From JANJUB01 sp031386985 (GTDB taxonomy: Bacteria; Armatimonadota; Fimbriimonadia; Fimbriimonadales; Fimbriimonadaceae), in the NCBI GenBank assembly GCA_031386985.1, contig JANNCV010000032.1, forward strand, positions 121,900 through 185,899: a stretch of 64,000 nt of DNA, in the 5' to 3' direction. Positions 59,571 to 64,000 of this stretch are shown here, one piece after another. The translations under genes were made by a program, and so were the position numbers. Numbering within the stretch: position 1 is the stretch's first letter; each line of letters begins with the position of its first letter. The notes under the pieces were generated by a model. The model saw nothing but the letters and a program-made list of their open reading frames with translations, was not told the DNA's origin and did no database searches.

Positions 59571-60788
59571 TTAGGCCTTCTCTTGGCGTTTCCGGTGTTC
59601 TCGAATGAACGCGGGGATATCCAGGTCGCTTTCGTCGAATACCTCGCTCGTATCCTGCTGACCACTTCGTGATGCCGCCTTTTCCGTTATGTTCACATTA
59701 GGGAAGCTGAACGGCTTACGTGGCTCAATCTTTGGCAAGTTCGCCGGAGTTGAGGACTGGGTTGGGCCCGTCATTGAATCAGCGAGAGGCGAAACCACCG
59801 CTTGCGGTTCGCTGTAAGTTGCCTCAGCCACCGCGCGTCCCTCAGACGTATACGGGTTAAATCCGGTGGCCAGTACGGTTATTCGAACCGCACCGTCAAG
59901 CGAGTCATCAACGACGGTTCCGAAGTAAATCGAAGCCTCGGTCTCATCGCACATGCTCTGAATGTAGTTCATCGCTTCGCTGGCTTCATTGAGAGTCAAA
60001 TCGTCGCCGGCAGTGATATTCACGAGTAAGCCTTTAGCTCCCGTAATCGTTTGCTCAAGCAGCAAGCTGTTCGTAGCAGTTTGAGCGGCCTGTAGCGCGC
60101 GTTGATCGCCCACCCCATAACCGATGCCCATGAGCGCCGGACCGGCGTTTTGCATTACAGCGCGAACGTCGGCAAAGTCAACATTGATTTGACCGGGAAT
60201 CGTGATGATGTCGCTGATACCTTGAACGCCTTGGCGAAGAATATCATCGGCAACTCGGAACGCTTCTTTAAGAGTCGTTCGTCGCTCAACCACGCTCATC
60301 AACTTGTCGTTGGGAATCGTAATAATCGTATCAACTCGGCCCATCAGGCTCGTCACACCGTTTTCGGCAAGGCGAGAGCGCTTGGGGCCTTCAAAGCCAA
60401 ACGGACGAGTTACAACTGCAACCGTTAAGGCTCCGATTTCACGAGCGAGTTCGGCCACAACTGCGGCGGCACCCGTACCCGTTCCACCGCCCATACCGGC
60501 GGTGATGAAAACCATATCTGCGCCTTCGAGAGCCTTGCGGATTTCATTTTTGCTCTCTTCGGCGGCCGTCTTGCCAACCTCCGGGTTTCCGCCCGCACCG
60601 AGGCCGCGGGTCGAGGTAACGCCAAGCTGAACCTTCTTCTTTGCTTGGCTGAGATCGAGGACTTGAATGTCCGTGTTCATGGCGACGAATTCGACGCCTT
60701 TGATTCCGGCTTCGATCATTCGATTGACGGCATTGCTGCCACCGCCACCGACGCCGATCACCTTGATTACTGCATTTTGTGCGCTCAC
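59571..60788 (-). CDS. ftsZ: cell division protein FtsZ
   Basis: 405 residues with a GTG start at 60788. The tubulin signature GMGGGTGTGAAAVVAELARE, the N-terminal KVIGVGGGGSNAVNRMIEAG, NTDIQVLDLSQA, the T7 loop with GQINVDFADVRAVMQNAGPA, and the C-terminal conserved peptide DIPAFIREHRKRQ that binds FtsA, ZipA-like anchors or SepF are present. A ~60-residue variable linker precedes the peptide. FtsZ polymerises at midcell with GTP. No ftsA, ftsQ or mur genes are adjacent, so it lies outside a classic dcw cluster. Confidence 0.98.
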   Translation of the reverse strand: MSAQNAVIKVIGVGGGGSNAVNRMIEAGIKGVEFVAMNTDIQVLDLSQAKKKVQLGVTSTRGLGAGGNPEVGKTAAEESKNEIRKALEGADMVFITAGMGGGTGTGAAAVVAELAREIGALTVAVVTRPFGFEGPKRSRLAENGVTSLMGRVDTIITIPNDKLMSVVERRTTLKEAFRVADDILRQGVQGISDIITIPGQINVDFADVRAVMQNAGPALMGIGYGVGDQRALQAAQTATNSLLLEQTITGAKGLLVNITAGDDLTLNEASEAMNYIQSMCDETEASIYFGTVVDDSLDGAVRITVLATGFNPYTSEGRAVAEATYSEPQAVVSPLADSMTGPTQSSTPANLPKIEPRKPFSFPNVNITEKAASRSGQQDTSEVFDESDLDIPAFIREHRKRQEKA

Positions 60789-60870
60789 GATAATTTTTGC
60801 TCCAAGAATAAAACCCCGGAGCGGAACCGCTCGCAGGAAAAAAGATTATGGCGTGTCTTGCCGGCAAATG

Positions 60871-61548
60871 TCAACTTATCGGGACATCAGAATCATTTTC
60901 ATAAGAAGATGACGCGCAAAAGGCAATCGCGTTAACCTCGATAGCCCCCGCCGCACGAAGGGCGCGGGCGCATTCGAGCACGGTTCCGCCCGAAGTTATC
61001 ACATCATCAATCAAAAGCACCGATTTTCCTTCGATGTTCTCTCTAGCCTTGAATGCGCCCTTTAAGTTTTCGAGTCGTTGCTCCGCTGTGAGCCCGACCT
61101 GAGGTCTCGTGCGCTTGAACCGGAGTAAGCTGGATGAGACATTTGGCAAGGCACGAGCAAGCAGTTCTGACTGGTTGAAACCACGCTGGCATCGCCGCGA
61201 CCAATGGATTGGAACCGGAATCGCGAGATCAAACATCAAATTCTCCGCTTCAAGCTTTTGAAGAATTTGGTGCGACATCCAATCCGCAATTGACGTGACC
61301 CGATTGAACTTGAGCCGGCGAACCGCCTGGGCGCCACGGCCCGTATAGTCGTAAACAGCGCCATACCAATTGACCAAATCGCCAAGTTGAGCAACACAAG
61401 CCCCCGCCGGGAGCATTTCGAGAACGCAAAGCTCACAAACCAACGATTCACCAATCAGTCCACACAAGCCGCAACGAGTTGGAAAGACCGCCTCGAGCAG
61501 GCTATTTCTTCTTGCCGAGGGCTCGGAAAAGTCTTGTGATGGGGTCAT
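60871..61548 (-). CDS. comF: ComF family phosphoribosyltransferase-like protein
   Basis: 225 residues from the ATG at 61548; further in-frame ATGs at 61557 and 61566 are possible. An N-terminal zinc finger (PTRCGLCGLIGESLVCELCV) is followed by YGAVYDYTGRGAQAVRRLKF, IPVPIHWSRRCQRGFNQSEL and the PRPP loop SVLLIDDVITSGGTVLECAR. ComF is linked to DNA uptake and nucleotide or repair functions. The 5' end overlaps the 3' end of the sdhB gene by 47 bp on the same strand, so the start may be shorter or translation is coupled. Confidence 0.93.
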   Translation of the reverse strand: MTPSQDFSEPSARRNSLLEAVFPTRCGLCGLIGESLVCELCVLEMLPAGACVAQLGDLVNWYGAVYDYTGRGAQAVRRLKFNRVTSIADWMSHQILQKLEAENLMFDLAIPVPIHWSRRCQRGFNQSELLARALPNVSSSLLRFKRTRPQVGLTAEQRLENLKGAFKARENIEGKSVLLIDDVITSGGTVLECARALRAAGAIEVNAIAFCASSSYENDSDVPIS

Positions 61549-62248
61549 AAAAGGCATCCACAACACGTTCTTTCAGCGGAATAATCGCGTTATCTGTGAT
61601 CTTGATGTGCTCGGGGCAAACCACGGTGCAACACTTGGTGATGTTGCAGTAGCCGATGTTATCGCGCTTCTTCAAATCTTCGATGCGGTCTTCGGTATCC
61701 AGCGGGTGCATCTCAAGCGCGGCCGTGTAAACAAAAAGACGGGGCCCGACAAATTCCTCGTGCTTATCGTGCTCGCGCAAAACGTGGCAAACGTTCTGGC
61801 AGAGGAAGCACTCGATGCACTTACGGAACTCCTGGGCACGCTCAACGTCGGCCTGGGCCATGCGCCACGTACCATCGGCGGCATCAGGCTTGCGCGGTTT
61901 GAAAGGTTTGATGCGCTTCTTCGCCTCATAGTTGAACGAGACATCGGTAACCAGATCTCGCATCAAGGGGAAGGCTTTGATCGGCTCGACGGTGACGCCT
62001 TGCTCTAAGGGAAGATCAGAGCAACGAGTCATGCACATCAACCTCGGCACCCCATTGATTTCCGCAGAGCACGAGCCGCATTTGCCCGCCTTGCAGTTCC
62101 AGCGAACGGCTAAATCGGGGGCCTGCTCGGCTTGAATTTGATGGATAGCGTCAAGCACCACCATTCCTTCCGTAATCTCGGCCGAGTAATCCTTATACTC
62201 GCCCTTATCGGCAGTCCCTCGCCAGAGTTTGAATGCTACTTTTGCCAT
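61502..62248 (-). CDS. sdhB: succinate dehydrogenase / fumarate reductase iron-sulfur subunit
   Basis: 248 residues. The plant-type [2Fe-2S] motif is NCKAGKCGSCSAEING with a later Cys (RLMCMTRC). The dicluster part has CIECFLCQNVCHV and CNITKCCTVVCPEHIKI, which bind the [4Fe-4S] and [3Fe-4S] clusters. It passes electrons from the flavoprotein subunit to (mena)quinone. The catalytic and membrane subunits are not in view and would not be expected in the genes that follow (comF, ftsZ), so the complex may be split. It starts 15 bp upstream of the end of the methyltransferase gene. Confidence 0.93.
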   Translation of the reverse strand: MAKVAFKLWRGTADKGEYKDYSAEITEGMVVLDAIHQIQAEQAPDLAVRWNCKAGKCGSCSAEINGVPRLMCMTRCSDLPLEQGVTVEPIKAFPLMRDLVTDVSFNYEAKKRIKPFKPRKPDAADGTWRMAQADVERAQEFRKCIECFLCQNVCHVLREHDKHEEFVGPRLFVYTAALEMHPLDTEDRIEDLKKRDNIGYCNITKCCTVVCPEHIKITDNAIIPLKERVVDAFYDPITRLFRALGKKK

Positions 62249-62263
62249 GAGCTTGCCTTCACT

Positions 62264-63070
62264 TTACCTCGCCGGTTTGATGGCGATGATCTCAAGGACG
62301 ACGGGAGACATGAGGATGGATTCGGGGTTTGCTTCGGCTCGTTCCAGATGAGCGAGAAGCTCCTGCGCCGTGTCCGGTGAAATCGAGCCTGCCGCCGCAA
62401 ATTTCGGAACGTGAGAACGGGTGAAAGCCGCTGGCCATTGCCAGTCATGATCGGAGGGCCGCATGGCGAAACAGATCGGCCTCACGTGCCTCACCTCAAG
62501 CCCGGCGCGATTCAACATCCCAGGCAGGGTTTTCGCGATGTCGGGCTCGCCCCCCGCCTCGCGCCAACTGCGCATCGTTTCGCTCACAAACGCCTGCATG
62601 CACTCGGGATCGGGCAGAAACTGCCACGTCGAGTAATCCCAATACTCCTGCAGCGCAAACCGGCCCCCCGGTTTCAGCTTCTCAGCCACCTTGGCAATAC
62701 ATAGCGCAGGATCAGAAACGAATGACATCACCCACCGACACCAAGCCACATCAAAGAACTTGTCCGGAAGCGGGTCCAAAACAAGATCGGTCTGCCGAAA
62801 ATCAACGCGGCCCCCAGTTCGAGCGATCCCCGATTCGATAAACCGCGAAGATCGCTCAAGCGCCGTTATCGAGCCGGACGCACCAACAAGATCAGACAAA
62901 TCCAAACTCGCGAACCCTGGTCCCGCGCCCACATCCAGCACATCCAAACCAGCGGTAACTCCGGCTCGATCCCAGCAAGCCAAAGCCCGCTCTCGCCACA
63001 CGCGATGTTGCAAGCCCAGCCGCGCAATCTCGTCATCTTCTGTTCCCAAAACGTAATCCCGATCGCTCAC
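62264..63070 (-). CDS. class I SAM-dependent methyltransferase
   Basis: 268 residues with a GTG start at 63070. Motif I is LDVLDVGAGPGFASLDLSD, the acidic loop is ITALERSSRFIESG, and FDVAWCRWVMSFVSDPALCI and LKPGGRFALQEYWDY are motifs II and III of the UbiE/Methyltransf_11 type. The substrate is unknown. It precedes sdhB by 15 bp on the same strand and is probably co-transcribed with it; it is divergent from nuoF. Confidence 0.9.
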   Translation of the reverse strand: MSDRDYVLGTEDDEIARLGLQHRVWRERALACWDRAGVTAGLDVLDVGAGPGFASLDLSDLVGASGSITALERSSRFIESGIARTGGRVDFRQTDLVLDPLPDKFFDVAWCRWVMSFVSDPALCIAKVAEKLKPGGRFALQEYWDYSTWQFLPDPECMQAFVSETMRSWREAGGEPDIAKTLPGMLNRAGLEVRHVRPICFAMRPSDHDWQWPAAFTRSHVPKFAAAGSISPDTAQELLAHLERAEANPESILMSPVVLEIIAIKPAR

Positions 63071-63111
63071 GCCCGAAAGCGTACTCGCTTTGAGTAGAAT
63101 CTATCCAACTC

Positions 63112-64000
63112 ATGGCCGAGCTAAAACTCCTTCTCGAACACACCAACGACCCCGCCTACCGAACGCTCAAAGGTTATCAGGCCAAAGGCGGCTACGAGGC
63201 CCTCAAAAAGGCGGCAAAAATGGAGCGGCAGGCGATAATTGATGAAATCAAGGCCAGCGGTTTGCGAGGAAGAGGCGGCGCTGGATTTCCGACCTGGATC
63301 AAGTGGAACGGCATTGCCAAAGACAAGCAAGGCCCACACTATCTAATTTGCAACGCGGACGAAGGCGAGCCCGGAACCTTTAAAGACAAGGAGTTGATGG
63401 AGAACACGCCGTTCCTTCTAATTGAAGGCATAACGATTGCCGCCCTTGCTTGCCAAGCCGATGCCGGATACATTTACATCCGAGGTGAGTTCATAGATTG
63501 CGCACGAGCGACCAGAAACGCAATTGATGAAGCTTATGCCGCTGGCTTTCTTGGTAAGAATATCCTCGGCACGGGTGTTGATTTTGATCTTTATGTGCAC
63601 ATGGGCGCCGGAAGTTACGAGTGCGGGGAAGAGAGCGCGCTCATGTCCAGCCTGATGGGCGAGCGCGGAATGCCTCGGCTCAAATTCCCTCATATGCCTC
63701 TGCCAACCGTTAGCGGAGCGTGGGAAAGGCCAACGATTATCAACAATGTCGAGACCTTCGCCTGCGCCCCTTGCATTATTCAAAACGGTGGCAACTGGTA
63801 TTCGGCAATGGGAGCGAGCACAAAGAACTCCAGAGGCACGAAGCTTTTCTCGGTTTCGGGCCATGTAAACAGGCCCGCGAACTACGAAATTGAGTTCGGA
63901 ACGACGATGGCCGAGCTTCTTGAGCTCTCCGGCGGGATGAAAGGCGGCGCCCTCAAAGCCTGCGTCCCCGGTGGTTCAAGCGTGCCGATGATCAACGCCG
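63112..64000 (+). CDS. nuoF: NADH-quinone oxidoreductase subunit F, partial (right edge)
   Basis: About 296 residues before the window ends. The start MAELKLLLEHTNDPAYRTLK is followed by the FMN-binding SGLRGRGGAGFPTWIKWNG, CNADEGEPGTFKDKELMENT, GAGSYECGEESALMSSLMGE and RPTIINNVETFACAP, all diagnostic of NuoF/Nqo1. It binds NADH, FMN and the N3 cluster in complex I. In the FMN loop the usual FPTG reads FPTW. TAGAAT lies 11 nt before the ATG. Continuation beyond 64000 is expected. Confidence 0.95.
   Translation, partial: MAELKLLLEHTNDPAYRTLKGYQAKGGYEALKKAAKMERQAIIDEIKASGLRGRGGAGFPTWIKWNGIAKDKQGPHYLICNADEGEPGTFKDKELMENTPFLLIEGITIAALACQADAGYIYIRGEFIDCARATRNAIDEAYAAGFLGKNILGTGVDFDLYVHMGAGSYECGEESALMSSLMGERGMPRLKFPHMPLPTVSGAWERPTIINNVETFACAPCIIQNGGNWYSAMGASTKNSRGTKLFSVSGHVNRPANYEIEFGTTMAELLELSGGMKGGALKACVPGGSSVPMINA

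Noticed and set aside
63418..63864. Minus-strand 148-residue ORF at the right edge
   Set aside because: It is antisense to nuoF, whose motifs are certain.

Overview
The window reads as ordinary chromosome from a diderm bacterium, most likely Armatimonadota (Fimbriimonadia-like). This placement is an inference from several traits together: secreted proteins built from FG-GAP, HAF-type, choice-of-anchor and IPT/TIG modules; pseudopilin-like proteins of the kind common in that phylum; many start codons placed 5-8 nt after a -10 box (leaderless genes); and menaquinone genes of the futalosine route (mqnD, a mqnP-like prenyltransferase). Porin-like, HlyD-like and PpiC/SurA-like proteins suggest an outer membrane. 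No CRISPR array, prophage or intact insertion sequence is visible.

Layout. 0-12 kb: an ABM monooxygenase, a two-gene carbohydrate operon (GH172/DUF2961 plus a large secreted protein), a Gly-rich secreted protein, a FG-GAP/S41-peptidase fusion and small unknown genes. 12.5-25 kb: metK, a SARP-like BTAD/NB-ARC/TPR regulator preceded by phased repeats, tRNA-Ala(TGC), a broken AlkD-like gene, an S15-type peptidase, a frame-broken membrane protein, a nitroreductase, a tricorn-like protease, a pseudopilin-like protein and a VOC protein. 25-31 kb: three tandem paralogs, each with six or so 43-residue repeats, separated by fragments of another gene and by a 21-bp tandem repeat. 31-43 kb: mqnD, an anchor-B protein, TMEM14-like, HlyD-like and GIN-domain proteins, then ffh, a second 21-bp array, rpsP-khpA, a translin homologue, a pseudopilin, folP-cutC, a compact unassigned small-RNA/micro-ORF locus (41.54-41.75 kb), a PpiC protein and a decayed IS/ankyrin patch.

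44-50.7 kb is a 13-gene ribosomal protein operon, rplC to rplE. It has its own consensus promoter, a structured leader and a strong terminator. It lacks rpsJ at the front and the rest of the spc genes at the back. Four ribosomal proteins in the window (S16, L22, L16, S3) carry acidic or low-complexity C-terminal tails. 50.9-64 kb: a frame-broken IPT/TIG protein, a porin-like protein, hisS, the mqnP-like gene, dnaK with a HAIR/HspR-type operator, a pseudopilin-like protein, ftsZ, comF, sdhB, a methyltransferase and the start of nuoF.

Functionally the window mixes core information processing (ribosome, SRP, HisRS, DnaK, FtsZ), respiration (menaquinone, SdhB, NuoF), folate/SAM supply and a large secreted or cell-surface inventory. 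Several genes carry single-base frame breaks, some next to homopolymers, so an assembly error must be weighed against real decay in each case. The best candidates for something undescribed are the small transcription unit at 41.54-41.75 kb, the pair of 21-bp intergenic arrays and the acidic ribosomal tails.
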